A stretch of 64,000 nt of DNA. Origin: Ornithinimicrobium sufpigmenti (GTDB taxonomy: Bacteria; Actinomycetota; Actinomycetes; Actinomycetales; Dermatophilaceae). The notes under the pieces were generated by a model that was given only the letters and a program-made list of their open reading frames with translations, was not told the origin of the DNA and searched no databases. A program made the translations under genes and the position numbers. Positions within the stretch are counted from its first letter, which is position 1. Each line of letters begins with the position of its first letter. The DNA is taken from contig NZ_CP036403.1 of the NCBI RefSeq assembly GCF_004322775.1, positions 682,001-746,000 on the forward strand. The letters are read 5' to 3'. Shown here one piece after another: positions 8,854 through 17,022 of the stretch.

Positions 8854-9874
8854 AGGTCATGTTCAGGCCCGAGCCGATCCCCATCATCAGCACCCGGTCG
8901 CCCTCGTTCAGGGAGTCGACCTCCTTGGCCAGGGTGATCGCGACCGCGGCCGGGCCCACGTTGCCGTAGGTGGGGAAGGTCAGCGGGATCCGGGACGGGT
9001 CCAGGCCGAGGGCCTGGGCGGTGCGGGAGGTGTGCACCTTGGAGACCTGGTGGACGATGTAGCGGTCCATGTCGGACCAGTCGAAGTCGTCCGCGGCGTC
9101 CTGCCACAGCTCCTTGGCCAGGTCCATACCGGCCACGAGCAGCCCTTGGGCGTCGGTGCGCATCTCGGTGAAGTCACCGACGCACAGCTCGTGGTGCTGG
9201 GTCGCGGCCCGGGTGACCCCGCCGACGACCCGGTGGCCCTCGGGGTGCTCGCTGGCTCGGCCGAGCAGCATGGCCGCGGCCCCCGAGCCCAGGGTCAGGG
9301 TGGCGAACTGGCTGGTGATGTCGTCCGCGGTCGCGTCCGGGGAGGACAGGCGGGCCAGGGTGCGCTCCTGGGGGGTGCGCGAGCCCTCGCCGCAGACGAT
9401 CAGCGCGTAGTCGATCTGGCCCCCGTCGATCATCGTCGCCGCCAGCTGCATCGCGTTGACGAAGCCGAGGCAGGCGTTGGTGATGTCGAAGTTGAGGCAG
9501 CTGGTCGGCAGGCCGAGGTTCTTGTGCACCGAGACGGCGATGGACGGCTCGAGGTGCTCGCGGCTCACCGAGGTGTTGACCAGCAGGCCCACCTTGGCCG
9601 GGTCGACCTGCGCCTGCTCCAGGGCCGCACGGGCGGCCTCGACCGCGCCGTCGACGAAGTTCTGGTCCTCCCGCCACCACCGGCGCTCCGTGATCCCGGC
9701 GAGCTTGGCGAGCATGCCGGGACGCAGCGCGTTCCGCGTGTAGGACTCACCGATGATCTCGTCGAACTCGTCCGAGGTCTTGACCACGGGAGCGTCGACG
9801 GCGGTGACGGAGAGCACCGCTGTGTCGTGGTGCCGGAAGGTGGCGTTGCCGTTCAAGTGTGGGGACCTCAACAT
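8834..9874 (-). CDS. oleA: OleA: thiolase-fold enzyme condensing two acyl-CoAs
   Basis: First enzyme of head-to-head olefin synthesis: a non-decarboxylative Claisen condensation of two fatty acyl-CoAs to a 2-alkyl-3-keto acid. 346 aa. The KAS-III-like triad is Cys135 (DITNACLGF), His275 (IVHQVSK) and Asn305 (YGNVGP). VNTSVSREHLEPS is typical of OleA and differs from FabH. The ATG at 9874 (MLRSPHLNGNATF) is preferred over an upstream GTG because the shorter form matches the N-terminus of Micrococcus-type OleA as I recall it. A weak TATCGC -10 is at 9898-9903. It leads the oleA-oleBC-oleD operon; products would be long-chain monounsaturated hydrocarbons in the membrane. Confidence 0.92.
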   Translation of the reverse strand: MLRSPHLNGNATFRHHDTAVLSVTAVDAPVVKTSDEFDEIIGESYTRNALRPGMLAKLAGITERRWWREDQNFVDGAVEAARAALEQAQVDPAKVGLLVNTSVSREHLEPSIAVSVHKNLGLPTSCLNFDITNACLGFVNAMQLAATMIDGGQIDYALIVCGEGSRTPQERTLARLSSPDATADDITSQFATLTLGSGAAAMLLGRASEHPEGHRVVGGVTRAATQHHELCVGDFTEMRTDAQGLLVAGMDLAKELWQDAADDFDWSDMDRYIVHQVSKVHTSRTAQALGLDPSRIPLTFPTYGNVGPAAVAITLAKEVDSLNEGDRVLMMGIGSGLNMTCVEIDW

Positions 9875-10150
9875 GCTGGAGACGGGCAGGGAAGTGCGCG
9901 ATAGCGTCTCATTCGACCACACGGATCCGGCCGGGGAAGAACCGGAGCGGTAGGGGATCTGCCGCGGACTGGCTCAGGATTCACCCAGGTTCGGCCCCTG
10001 GCCGGCTCTGGGTCCATGGCCGAATCGTCGGCCTGGATCGCACGGGGCGGGCGAGCCGGGAACAGGGTCCGTCCAGCGCCGTGTGCCACGATGAACCCGC
10101 ACACGGCGGCCCGGTCCGCGGGCCATCTCGTGGGGAAAGGAGCAACTGAC

Positions 10151-11053
10151 ATGAGTGACATGAGCACGACGCGCAGGCGTCTGGGATCGCTCGTCACGGC
10201 GGGGGTGCTGACCCTCGGCCTGGCCGCCTGCAGCGGCGACGACGAACCGAGCCCCACCACCCCGGCCGGCACGGTCGAGGAGACCGGCACCGACGCGCAG
10301 ACCGGCACCGAGGACGAGACGGCCACCACCGGCCCCGCCGAGGACACCGACGAGGACACCGCCGGGACGACGGAGACCGGTGCCGCCGAGGGCGAGACGG
10401 TCGAGATCGAGGAGTTCCTCGCGGTCCTGCAGTCGCCCGGCGAGGACGTCCTGTCCAGCTACACCCTGTCCATGGAGATGGAGGCGGAGGGTCAGCAGCT
10501 CACGATGGAGGGAGCGGTCGACCTGTCCGGCGGTGACACCCGGATGCAGATCATCATGGCGATGCCCGAGATGGGCACGGTGGAGATGATCTACGCCGAC
10601 GGGGACGCCTACATGACCGTCCCGGGAGTCACTCCCGAGGGGATGTACCTCCTGGCTCCGGCCGACCTGCTCGGCGAGACCGCGGACCTGGACGAGGTCG
10701 ACGTCTCGGCCCAGTGGGACGTCTGGGAGGAGGGCGCCCAGGAGGTCGTCTTCCTCGGCGAGGAGGACGTGGACGGCGAGCAGATGCGCCGCTACCAGGT
10801 CACCGTCGACGCGGAGGCTGCCCTGGCCGCCTCCGGCGACGACGCAGCGGCCACCAGCCTCGGGCTGGAGGACGAGATCGTCTACGACGTCTGGCTCGAC
10901 GGCGAGGACCTCATGCGCAAGATGGTCTTCGACACCGCCGGGGAGACCCTGGAGATGCGGATGGATGACTGGGGTCAGGACCAGGACATCCAGGTCCCCG
11001 AGCCCGACCAGGTGATGGACATGGGCGAGCTCGGGACGGAGTCGGGAGGCTGA
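10151..11053 (+). CDS. Putative lipoprotein, LppX/LprG-like
   Basis: Exported lipoprotein of 300 aa. A signal peptide ends in the lipobox LAAC (Cys about residue 26), followed by a long Thr/Glu/Asp-rich linker (to about residue 90) and a beta-rich domain containing repeated amphipathic strands (YTLSMEMEAEGQQLTMEG, MIYADGDAYMTVPG). This resembles the LppX/LprAFG fold, which binds lipids in the mycobacterial envelope; the resemblance is pattern-based, not proven. The ATG at 10151 is chosen by the GGAAAGGAG upstream. Strongly acidic composition is notable. It is divergent from oleA (276 bp apart) and convergent with msrA. Confidence 0.75.
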   Translation: MSDMSTTRRRLGSLVTAGVLTLGLAACSGDDEPSPTTPAGTVEETGTDAQTGTEDETATTGPAEDTDEDTAGTTETGAAEGETVEIEEFLAVLQSPGEDVLSSYTLSMEMEAEGQQLTMEGAVDLSGGDTRMQIIMAMPEMGTVEMIYADGDAYMTVPGVTPEGMYLLAPADLLGETADLDEVDVSAQWDVWEEGAQEVVFLGEEDVDGEQMRRYQVTVDAEAALAASGDDAAATSLGLEDEIVYDVWLDGEDLMRKMVFDTAGETLEMRMDDWGQDQDIQVPEPDQVMDMGELGTESGG

Positions 11054-11080
11054 CGCCAGGGATGGCCTAGCGCGGATCCC

Positions 11081-11773
11081 TCAGCGCGGCGGGAGCACCT
11101 CGGTCTGGGCCGGGGTGTTCTCGCCGCTCGTGAGCAGGCCGACCGGGCAGGTGTAGCCGTTCGGGCCGTGGTTGCAGTACCCGCCGGGGTTCTTCTGCAG
11201 GTACTGCTGGTGGTAGTCCTCCGCGTAGTAGAACCGGCCGGCCTCCTGCGCCGGGCGCAGCTCGGTCACCACGGGGCCGTGTCCGGCGTCGGCGAGAACC
11301 TGCTCGAAGGCGTCCCGGGTGGCCCGGGCGGCCTGCTCCTGCTCAGGCGTGGTCCAGAAGATCGCCGAGCGGTACTGGCTGCCGACGTCGTTGCCCTGGC
11401 GGTTCAGCGTGGTGGGGTCGTGGTTCTCCCAGAACGCCTTGAGCAGCTGCTCGGGGTCGGTCTGCTCCGGGTCGTAGGCCACCAGCACGGCCTCGGCGTG
11501 GCCGGTGGCTCCGGTGCAGACCTGCTCGTAGGTCGGGGACGGCATGGAGCCACCCTGGTAGCCGGCGGCCGTGGTGACCACGCCGGGCAGCTTCCAGAAG
11601 ATGCGCTCGGCACCCCAGAAGCAGCCCATGGCGACGTAGAGCACCTCGGTGCCCTCGGGCCAGGGGCCACGCATGGGGGTGCCCAGCACCAGGTGGTTCC
11701 CGGGGTCGGGGACACCGTCTGCGACACCGTGCAGGGGCTCGGGGCGGCCGGGGGGCGTGATGAAACTGACCAT
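11081..11773 (-). CDS. msrA: Peptide-methionine (S)-S-oxide reductase MsrA
   Basis: Repairs oxidised methionine by reducing the S-sulfoxide with thioredoxin as electron donor. 230 aa. Catalytic Cys51 sits in the signature GCFWGAER. C-terminal [15 protein letters not shown] provides resolving cysteines. The N-terminus ([14 protein letters not shown]) fits the longer actinobacterial MsrA form. An in-frame start further upstream (11884) would add 37 unlikely residues. The gene is monocistronic and convergent with the lipoprotein gene. Confidence 0.95.
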   Translation of the reverse strand: MVSFITPPGRPEPLHGVADGVPDPGNHLVLGTPMRGPWPEGTEVLYVAMGCFWGAERIFWKLPGVVTTAAGYQGGSMPSPTYEQVCTGATGHAEAVLVAYDPEQTDPEQLLKAFWENHDPTTLNRQGNDVGSQYRSAIFWTTPEQEQAARATRDAFEQVLADAGHGPVVTELRPAQEAGRFYYAEDYHQQYLQKNPGGYCNHGPNGYTCPVGLLTSGENTPAQTEVLPPR

Positions 11774-11832
11774 CTGAGCATTCTCCCATGCGCACCTGGG
11801 AGGCTCCTGCCGCGACGAGCACGTCCAGGACA

Positions 11833-11880
11833 CCGTGACCTCGATCCGTGACCTTGACCCGTGACTTTGACCCGCGACCC
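11833..11880 (+). repeat. 13-bp tandem repeat upstream of the MutL-like gene
   Basis: Three and a half units of period 13 (11833-11845, 11846-11858, 11859-11871, 11872-11880), consensus CCGTGACCTTGAC. Each complete central unit ends in TTGAC, a -35-like pentamer. The array lies between divergent msrA and the MutL-like gene and may be a repeated regulator site or a duplicated promoter element. Confidence 0.6.
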
Positions 11881-11927
11881 ACACCCCGCTGCCGTCCGTG
11901 CCCAGCGGCTATGGCACCTTGCCTGCC

Positions 11928-11972
11928 ATGCCTGCCATGCCCGCCATGCCTGCCATGCCTGCCATGCCCGCT
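11928..11972 (+). repeat. 9-bp tandem repeat carrying five in-frame start codons
   Basis: Five units of ATGCC(T/C)GC(C/T) encode (Met-Pro-Ala)x5 at the 5' end of the MutL-like gene. Unit-number change would not shift the frame but would alter the number of start codons and their spacing from any ribosome-binding site. Copy number could vary by slippage. Confidence 0.8.
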
Positions 11973-13328
11973 ACCACGCTCCTGGTCGACGTCGGGTCCA
12001 CCTTCACCAAGGCCGCCCTCATCGATGACGAGGGATCGCTGCTGGCCAGGGCCTCCGTCCCCACCACGGTCGGCCCGGGTCGGGACGTGCTGCACGGCAT
12101 CACGCAGGTGGCGGGAGATCTCGGCTCCGGCACGAGAGCGGAGGTGCCGGACCCGCTCGGGGGTGACCGGGACCGGGTGCTCGTCTGCTCCAGCGCCGGC
12201 GGAGGGTTGCGGCTCGCCGTCGTCGGGTACGAGCGGCAGGTCACGGCGGAGGCCGGGCACCGCGTGGGGCTGTCGGCCGGGGCCAAGGTCGTCCACGTGG
12301 CGTCCGGTCCGATGGGTGTCGCCGACGTGGCGTCCCTGCGGGCCGCCCGCCCCGACGTGGTCCTGCTCGTCGGCGGCACCGACGGAGGCAACTCCGAGGT
12401 CTTCCTGCACAACGCCCGGCGGCTGGCCCGCTCCCGGGTCGGCGCCCCGGTCGTGGTGGCGGGCAACGCCCGGGCGCAGGACGAGGCGGCCGCTCTCCTG
12501 GAGTCCACAGGACGCCGGTTCCTCCTCGCGCCCAACGTCCTGCCCCGCATCGGGGTGGTCGAGCCACTGGGTGCCCGCACGGCGATCCGGGAGGTCTTCC
12601 TCGAGCACGTGATCGGGGGCAAGGGGCTGTCCCGGGGGCCCCGTTTCGCCCAGCTGGTCCGCGCCGCGACCCCGGACGCGGTCCTGGGCGGCGTCGAGGT
12701 CCTCGCCGCGGTGGCCGGCCAGGACGTCATGGTGGTCGACGTCGGCGGCGCCACCACCGACGTCTACTCCGTGCTCGAGCCGCAGGGCGAGGACGCCGGG
12801 CTGCGCAAGCAGGTGGTGGCCCCGCTCTGGCACGCCCGGACCGTGGAAGGGGATCTGGGTATGCGGTGGGGTGCCCCCGGCGTGGTCGAGGCCGCCCGGG
12901 CCGAGGGGCTCCTGGGCGAGGACACGCCGACGCAGCAGCTCACCGCCTGGGCAGACCGCGTCCTGGCCGATCACGCGCACGTGCCCACCAACGGGACCGG
13001 ACGAGAGCTCGACCTGCGGCTCGCCGCGCTGGCCGCGACGATCGCCGCTCGTCGGCACGGCCGGCCCGGGGGGCCGGGCGAGCCGCCCCGCCCGCTGGCC
13101 GACGTCGGCCTGCTGCTCGGCTCCGGCGGCGTGCTGCGGCACGCGTCCGCCCAGGATGCCCGCCAGGTGCTGGACCAGGTCGTCGCCGACCACGGGGGTG
13201 GGTGGCGCCCTCCGGCGCAGGCGAAGGTGGGGGTGGACGCGGCATACCTCCTGCTGGCGGCGGGCCTGCTGGCACCCCTGCGGCCCGACCTCGCCGCCGC
13301 CGTCGTGGCTCCGCTCATTGCACCCTGA
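11928..13328 (+). CDS. MutL/GlmL-like ATPase (glutamate mutase-associated family)
   Basis: ASKHA-type protein of about 466 aa resembling MutL/GlmL, the protein encoded with B12-dependent glutamate mutase and thought to act as a reactivating chaperone. ATP-binding signatures are LLVDVGSTFTKAAL at the start, VDVGGATTDVYSV in the middle and LLLGSGGVLRHAS near the end. There is no mutase S/E subunit or B12 gene in the window, so it is an orphan here. Five in-frame ATGs sit in a 9-bp tandem repeat (11928, 11937, 11946, 11955, 11964), plus a GTG at 11898; the conserved part starts after the last one, so the true start is unresolved. Confidence 0.8.
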   Translation: MPAMPAMPAMPAMPATTLLVDVGSTFTKAALIDDEGSLLARASVPTTVGPGRDVLHGITQVAGDLGSGTRAEVPDPLGGDRDRVLVCSSAGGGLRLAVVGYERQVTAEAGHRVGLSAGAKVVHVASGPMGVADVASLRAARPDVVLLVGGTDGGNSEVFLHNARRLARSRVGAPVVVAGNARAQDEAAALLESTGRRFLLAPNVLPRIGVVEPLGARTAIREVFLEHVIGGKGLSRGPRFAQLVRAATPDAVLGGVEVLAAVAGQDVMVVDVGGATTDVYSVLEPQGEDAGLRKQVVAPLWHARTVEGDLGMRWGAPGVVEAARAEGLLGEDTPTQQLTAWADRVLADHAHVPTNGTGRELDLRLAALAATIAARRHGRPGGPGEPPRPLADVGLLLGSGGVLRHASAQDARQVLDQVVADHGGGWRPPAQAKVGVDAAYLLLAAGLLAPLRPDLAAAVVAPLIAP

Positions 13329-13446
13329 ACCACCGCGACGACAAGCCCTCGAGGACCCCTTGACGGACCTCGGCACACGGGCCCGAGCACACCCCGTGAC
13401 CACCTGCGCAAAGACTCGGTATTCGACGGGCGGCGGGGTCGCGGGC

Positions 13447-13500
13447 TAGGATCGGGGCATCAGCACGGTCCGGGCCAACGTGGCCCGGACCTTGTCTTAT
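13447..13500 (+). promoter_or_regulatory. greA promoter followed by a terminator-like hairpin in the leader
   Basis: TAGGAT at 13447-13452 is a good -10. About 15 nt further on, GGTCCGGGCC (13467-13476) pairs perfectly with GGCCCGGACC (13482-13491) around loop AACGT, and the 3' side runs into TTGTCTTAT (13492-13500). That is an intrinsic-terminator layout placed 108 bp before the greA start, so it could terminate the upstream MutL-like transcript or attenuate greA. Confidence 0.55.
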
Positions 13501-13607
13501 CGGAGCCGCAGGGTGGTCCGGCACGTCCCGTGCCCGGGGTGCCGGCGGATCCCTCGCGTGCCGGGGCGTCCTGCCCCGTCGCGCCCGCTTGACGAGGAGA
13601 GACCGAC

Positions 13608-14102
13608 GTGACCGAGACCGCGAAGACCGCCAGCTACCTGACCCAGGAGGCCTACGACCGCCTGCAGGCCGAGCTGTCCGCCCTCAAGGGCGAGGGTCGC
13701 ACGGAGATCAGCCGGCGCATCGAGGCTGCCCGCGAGGAGGGTGACCTCAAGGAGAACGGCGGCTACCACGCCGCCAAGGAGGAGCAGGGCAAGATGGAGG
13801 CCCGCATCCGCCAGCTCGAGCACCTGCTGCAGAACGCCGTGGTCGGCACCGCCCCTGCCGACGACGGGATCGTCGAGCCCGGCATGGTCGTGACCGTCGA
13901 GATGTTCGGCGAGACCGAGACCTTCCTGCTCGGCTCGCGCGAGATCATCGACGAGGACACCCAGCTCGACGTCTACAGCGAGAAGTCGCCCCTGGGCGCC
14001 GCCCTCATCGGCGCCAAGCGCGGCGACACGGTCCGCTACGCCGCACCGAACGGCAAGCAGATCGAGGTCAAGGTCGTCAAGGCCAAGCCCTACCGCGACT
14101 GA
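13608..14102 (+). CDS. greA: Transcription elongation factor GreA
   Basis: Rescues backtracked RNA polymerase by stimulating transcript cleavage through the secondary channel. 164 aa, full length. The N-terminal coiled coil (about 10-80) ends in the tip segment EEGDLKENGGYHAAKEEQG that carries the acidic residues acting at the polymerase active site. The C-terminal FKBP-like domain contains SPLGAALIGAKRGDTV. Starts at GTG 13608 after GAGGAGAGACC. Next to DUF4307 and mca as in Mycobacterium. Confidence 0.95.
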   Translation: MTETAKTASYLTQEAYDRLQAELSALKGEGRTEISRRIEAAREEGDLKENGGYHAAKEEQGKMEARIRQLEHLLQNAVVGTAPADDGIVEPGMVVTVEMFGETETFLLGSREIIDEDTQLDVYSEKSPLGAALIGAKRGDTVRYAAPNGKQIEVKVVKAKPYRD

Positions 14103-14195
14103 GTCCGGACAGCTGGCCCGGCCAGTTCCTCAGACCGGCTCTCCAGGCCGGGCCCATCCGGCCAGCACTACCCCTGGCGGGCGCGCCCCCTCGCT

Positions 14196-14690
14196 CTAGC
14201 GGCGGGGCGGCTCGTCGGAGTACCAGCACGCGTCGATGTAGCCGGTCAGCGCCGGGGCGGCTGCGCGCACGCTGAGCACGTGCCGGCTGGGCGAGCTCTG
14301 CGTGGGACCGATCTCCACGTCGGCCCGCCCCACGACGGCGTTGCGCTCGTCGCGGGCCTCGATGCGGCAGGTCACCGCCCGGTCGGGGTCCCGCTGCAGG
14401 TCCAGCCGCACGTCGACCTGGTCCTCGGCCACCAGGTCGTGCCCGGTGTAGGTCCAGTGCACCCGTCCCACCGTCGCGGACAACCCCCAGATGACCGCCA
14501 TCACCACCATGACCGCCACTGCGGCGCTGCCGAAGATCCACCAGCGCCGGGCGTTCGGCTGCGCGGGGCGGGTGCCCTCGACCGCCTCCTCCTCGGCGTC
14601 CCAGTCCACGACCCGGTCGACCGGGCCCCCGGGGTTGGTGCGCCGGTCGGCGGTGCGCTCGTGGTGCTCGATGGGGGGTGGGGTGGTCAC
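14196..14690 (-). CDS. DUF4307 domain-containing membrane protein
   Basis: Single-pass membrane protein of 164 aa. A charged N-terminal cytoplasmic region (1-47) precedes one transmembrane helix (WWIFGSAAVAVMVVMAVIWG) and a beta-rich extracytoplasmic domain containing RAVTCRIEARDERNAVVGRA and ending YIDACWYSDEPPRR. This is the DUF4307 family (Rv1081c-like), found between greA and mca in many actinomycetes; function unknown. GTG at 14690 is chosen; a longer frame begins at 14762. It is divergent from mca across 83 bp. Confidence 0.85.
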   Translation of the reverse strand: MTTPPPIEHHERTADRRTNPGGPVDRVVDWDAEEEAVEGTRPAQPNARRWWIFGSAAVAVMVVMAVIWGLSATVGRVHWTYTGHDLVAEDQVDVRLDLQRDPDRAVTCRIEARDERNAVVGRADVEIGPTQSSPSRHVLSVRAAAPALTGYIDACWYSDEPPRR

Positions 14691-14773
14691 GTGAGGGGCT
14701 CCGGCAGTGAGAAGATGGGCGGGTGCCGCAGGCAGGGCCGCGGCACATCCACCATTGTCCACGAAGGAGCCCC

Positions 14774-15844
14774 GTGACCACCACGAGCCCGGGAGCCGGC
14801 CTGCGTCTGATGGCCGTGCACGCCCATCCCGACGACGAGTCCAGCAAGGGTGCGGCCACCACCGCCCGCTACGTCGCCGAAGGTGTGCAGGTCCGCGTGG
14901 TCTCGTTCACCGGCGGGGAGCGCGGGGACATCCTCAACGACAAGCTCAAGGGCGACCCGCAGATCCTGCGCGACATCAGCCACGTGCGCCGCGAGGAGAT
15001 GACCGCGGCCGCGAACATCCTCGGGGTCAGCCACACCTGGCTGGGCTTCGTCGACTCCGGGCTGCCCGAGGGCGACCCTCTTCCCCCGCTGCCGGAGGGC
15101 TGCTTCGCGCTGGAGCCGCTGGAGGTGACCACCGAGGCCCTCGTCCGGGTGATCCGCGAGTTCCGTCCGCACGTGGTCACCACCTATGACGAGAACGGCG
15201 GCTATCCGCACCCCGACCACATCATGACCCACACGGTGACGATGGCGGCGTTCGAGGCGGCGGGCGACCCGACCGCATACCCGCACGCCGGGGAGCCGTG
15301 GCAGCCGCTGAAGGTGTACTACAACAGCTGGTCCCCGGAGCGCATGGAGCGCATCGACGAGGCGATGGTGCAGGCGGGGCACGAGGCGCCGTTCGCCGAC
15401 TGGCGCGCCAACCTGGCCCGCCGTCCCCTCCGCGTGGTGAGCACCCGGGTGCACTGCGGCGAGTTCTTCCCCGTCCGCGACGACGCGCTGCGGGCGCACG
15501 CCACCCAGGTGGACCCGGACGGCTTCTGGTTCCGCGTGCCGATGGACATCCAGCAGCGGGTCTGGCCCCATGAGGACTTCGAGCTCGCCCGCTCGCTGGT
15601 CGAGGCGCACCTGCCCGAGGACGACCTGTTCGCGGGGCTGCGCGAGCTCGCCGGCACGGGCGAGCTGGACGAGGTATGCCGTCGCGTCCACGAGCGCGAC
15701 GAGGCCGGTGCCCTGCTGCTGCGACACCGCGGCGCGCCGCCCCTGCCGCCGGAGGGCGCTGACCGGTCGCGCTCCACCGAGCCGGTGGACGGCGACGGCG
15801 ACGGTACGGATGAGATGCGCGAGAAGGAAGGCCACTCCGAATGA
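14774..15844 (+). CDS. mca: Mycothiol S-conjugate amidase
   Basis: Cleaves mycothiol-toxin conjugates to a mercapturic acid and GlcN-inositol, so detoxifies electrophiles in the cytosol. 356 aa, LmbE/PIG-L deacetylase fold. Zinc site AHPDDES (about 17-23) and the downstream YPHPDH motif supply the metal ligands; [12 protein letters not shown] is the Mca/MshB signature. Starts at GTG 14774 behind AAGGAG. The last bases overlap the next start (ATGA), suggesting co-translation. It could be MshB, but the greA/DUF4307/uppS neighbourhood and length favour Mca. Shows that the organism makes mycothiol. Confidence 0.92.
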   Translation: MTTTSPGAGLRLMAVHAHPDDESSKGAATTARYVAEGVQVRVVSFTGGERGDILNDKLKGDPQILRDISHVRREEMTAAANILGVSHTWLGFVDSGLPEGDPLPPLPEGCFALEPLEVTTEALVRVIREFRPHVVTTYDENGGYPHPDHIMTHTVTMAAFEAAGDPTAYPHAGEPWQPLKVYYNSWSPERMERIDEAMVQAGHEAPFADWRANLARRPLRVVSTRVHCGEFFPVRDDALRAHATQVDPDGFWFRVPMDIQQRVWPHEDFELARSLVEAHLPEDDLFAGLRELAGTGELDEVCRRVHERDEAGALLLRHRGAPPLPPEGADRSRSTEPVDGDGDGTDEMREKEGHSE

Positions 15845-16125
15845 TCGTCGACCTCACCCTGACCGCCTCGCCCGGGACCGACGACGAGTCCACGACGACC
15901 GTGCCCACACCGCAGAACCCGACACCGGGCATGTCCGACGAGTCCACCGAGGTCACCGCGGGTCTGGGCGGCTTCCTGGTCGTCTTCGCGCTGGCCCTGG
16001 CGGTGTGGGTGCTCGGGCGGGACCTGACCAAGCGGCTGCGGCGGATGAACCGGGTGCAGGAGCAGCGGACCGCCCGGCAGCAGGACGGCCCCTCCGAGCC
16101 GGTGGACAAGGACCCGCTCGCCTAG
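15841..16125 (+). CDS. Small single-pass membrane protein downstream of mca
   Basis: 94 aa: a Thr/Asp/Glu-rich extracytoplasmic N-terminus, one transmembrane segment ([19 protein letters not shown], about 42-60) and a basic then acidic cytoplasmic tail beginning [13 protein letters not shown]. The start overlaps the mca stop by 4 bp. Its place and topology match the small protein (Rv1083 type) that follows mca in mycobacteria. Function unknown. Confidence 0.8.
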   Translation: MIVDLTLTASPGTDDESTTTVPTPQNPTPGMSDESTEVTAGLGGFLVVFALALAVWVLGRDLTKRLRRMNRVQEQRTARQQDGPSEPVDKDPLA

Positions 16126-16174
16126 TCCTCCTCGCCTCGTCCCAAGGGGAGCCCTCGGCGAGCTCCTCGGGGAC

Positions 16175-16900
16175 CTAGGTCTGCAGGACGACCAGCAGGG
16201 CTGCCGTCCAGTGCGCCCCGAAGGCGGCCAGCGTGAAGGCGTGGAAGATCTCGTGGAAGCCGAACCACCGCGGTGAGGGGTTCGGCCGCTTGAGGCCGTA
16301 GACCACCGCGCCCAGGGTGTAGAGCAGGCCGCCCGCAGCCAGGAGCAGCACCACGGCCGGCCCGCCCGTGCGCCAGAAGTCGGGCAGGTAGAAGACCGCG
16401 ACCCAGCCGAGCGCGATGTAGACGACGGTGTAGAGCCACCGGGGCGCGCCGACCCAGAAGACCCGGAACACCACGCCGGCCAGTGCCCCCGACCAGATCA
16501 CCCAGAGCAGCGTGGCCCGCTGCGAACCCTCGAGCAGCAGCACGGCGAACGGCGTGTGGGTGCCGGCGATGATCAGGAAGATGTTGGCGTGGTCCCACCG
16601 CTTCAGCGCGGCCGCCGTGCCAGGGCCCCAGCGGCCCCGGTGGTAGACGGCCGAGGTGGCGAAGAGCAGGACGCCGGTCAGGGCGAAGACCGTGCTGGAG
16701 ACGCGGGCGGGGGTGGTGCCGGACAGCGCGATGAGCACGATGCCTGCCGCCAGCGACAGCGGCACCATGCCCAGGTGGAGCCATCCCCGCAGGTGTGGCT
16801 TGGCCTGCTCGACCAGTGCCTCCAGCGACTCCTGCGCCCCGCTGACGACGGCCCCCATGGAGGGGGCGGTGGGACGGTGTGGTTGCGGGTGGTGCGGCAT
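16175..16900 (-). CDS. trhA: Hemolysin III / TrhA-type PAQR membrane protein
   Basis: Seven-transmembrane protein of the PAQR superfamily (241 aa), whose bacterial members affect membrane-lipid homeostasis and were first called hemolysin III. Conserved metal-site motifs are SAVYHRG, DHANIFLIIAGTHTP and HEIFHAF. Hydrophobic segments fill residues 40-240. The ATG at 16900-16898 follows GACAGG. A candidate operator with inverted repeats sits immediately upstream (16912-16947). It corresponds to Rv1085c in the conserved mca-uppS neighbourhood. Confidence 0.9.
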   Translation of the reverse strand: MPHHPQPHRPTAPSMGAVVSGAQESLEALVEQAKPHLRGWLHLGMVPLSLAAGIVLIALSGTTPARVSSTVFALTGVLLFATSAVYHRGRWGPGTAAALKRWDHANIFLIIAGTHTPFAVLLLEGSQRATLLWVIWSGALAGVVFRVFWVGAPRWLYTVVYIALGWVAVFYLPDFWRTGGPAVVLLLAAGGLLYTLGAVVYGLKRPNPSPRWFGFHEIFHAFTLAAFGAHWTAALLVVLQT

Positions 16901-16911
16901 ACCTGTCAGGG

Positions 16912-16947
16912 TAACTTACGCATCCGTAGGTTACGAGTCCGTAGGTT
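16912..16947. promoter_or_regulatory. Candidate TetR-like operator upstream of trhA
   Basis: AACTTACG (about 16913-16920) and CGTAGGTT (16925-16932) form an imperfect inverted repeat, and TCCGTAGGTT recurs directly at 16923-16932 and 16938-16947. The site is 12-47 nt from the trhA start codon and about 75 nt from uppS, in the divergent promoter region. Confidence 0.45.
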
Positions 16948-17010
16948 GGCCGGCGGTCGCCGCCCCAGGACACCCGCCGGACGTCACCGGGCGGAGCCGG
17001 CCGGACGGGT

Positions 17011-17016
17011 TAGGTT
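17011..17016 (+). promoter_or_regulatory. -10 hexamer of a probably leaderless uppS
   Basis: TAGGTT ends 6 nt before the ATG at 17023, and no Shine-Dalgarno precedes it, which suggests a leaderless mRNA. Confidence 0.4.
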
Positions 17017-17022
17017 GGCCGT

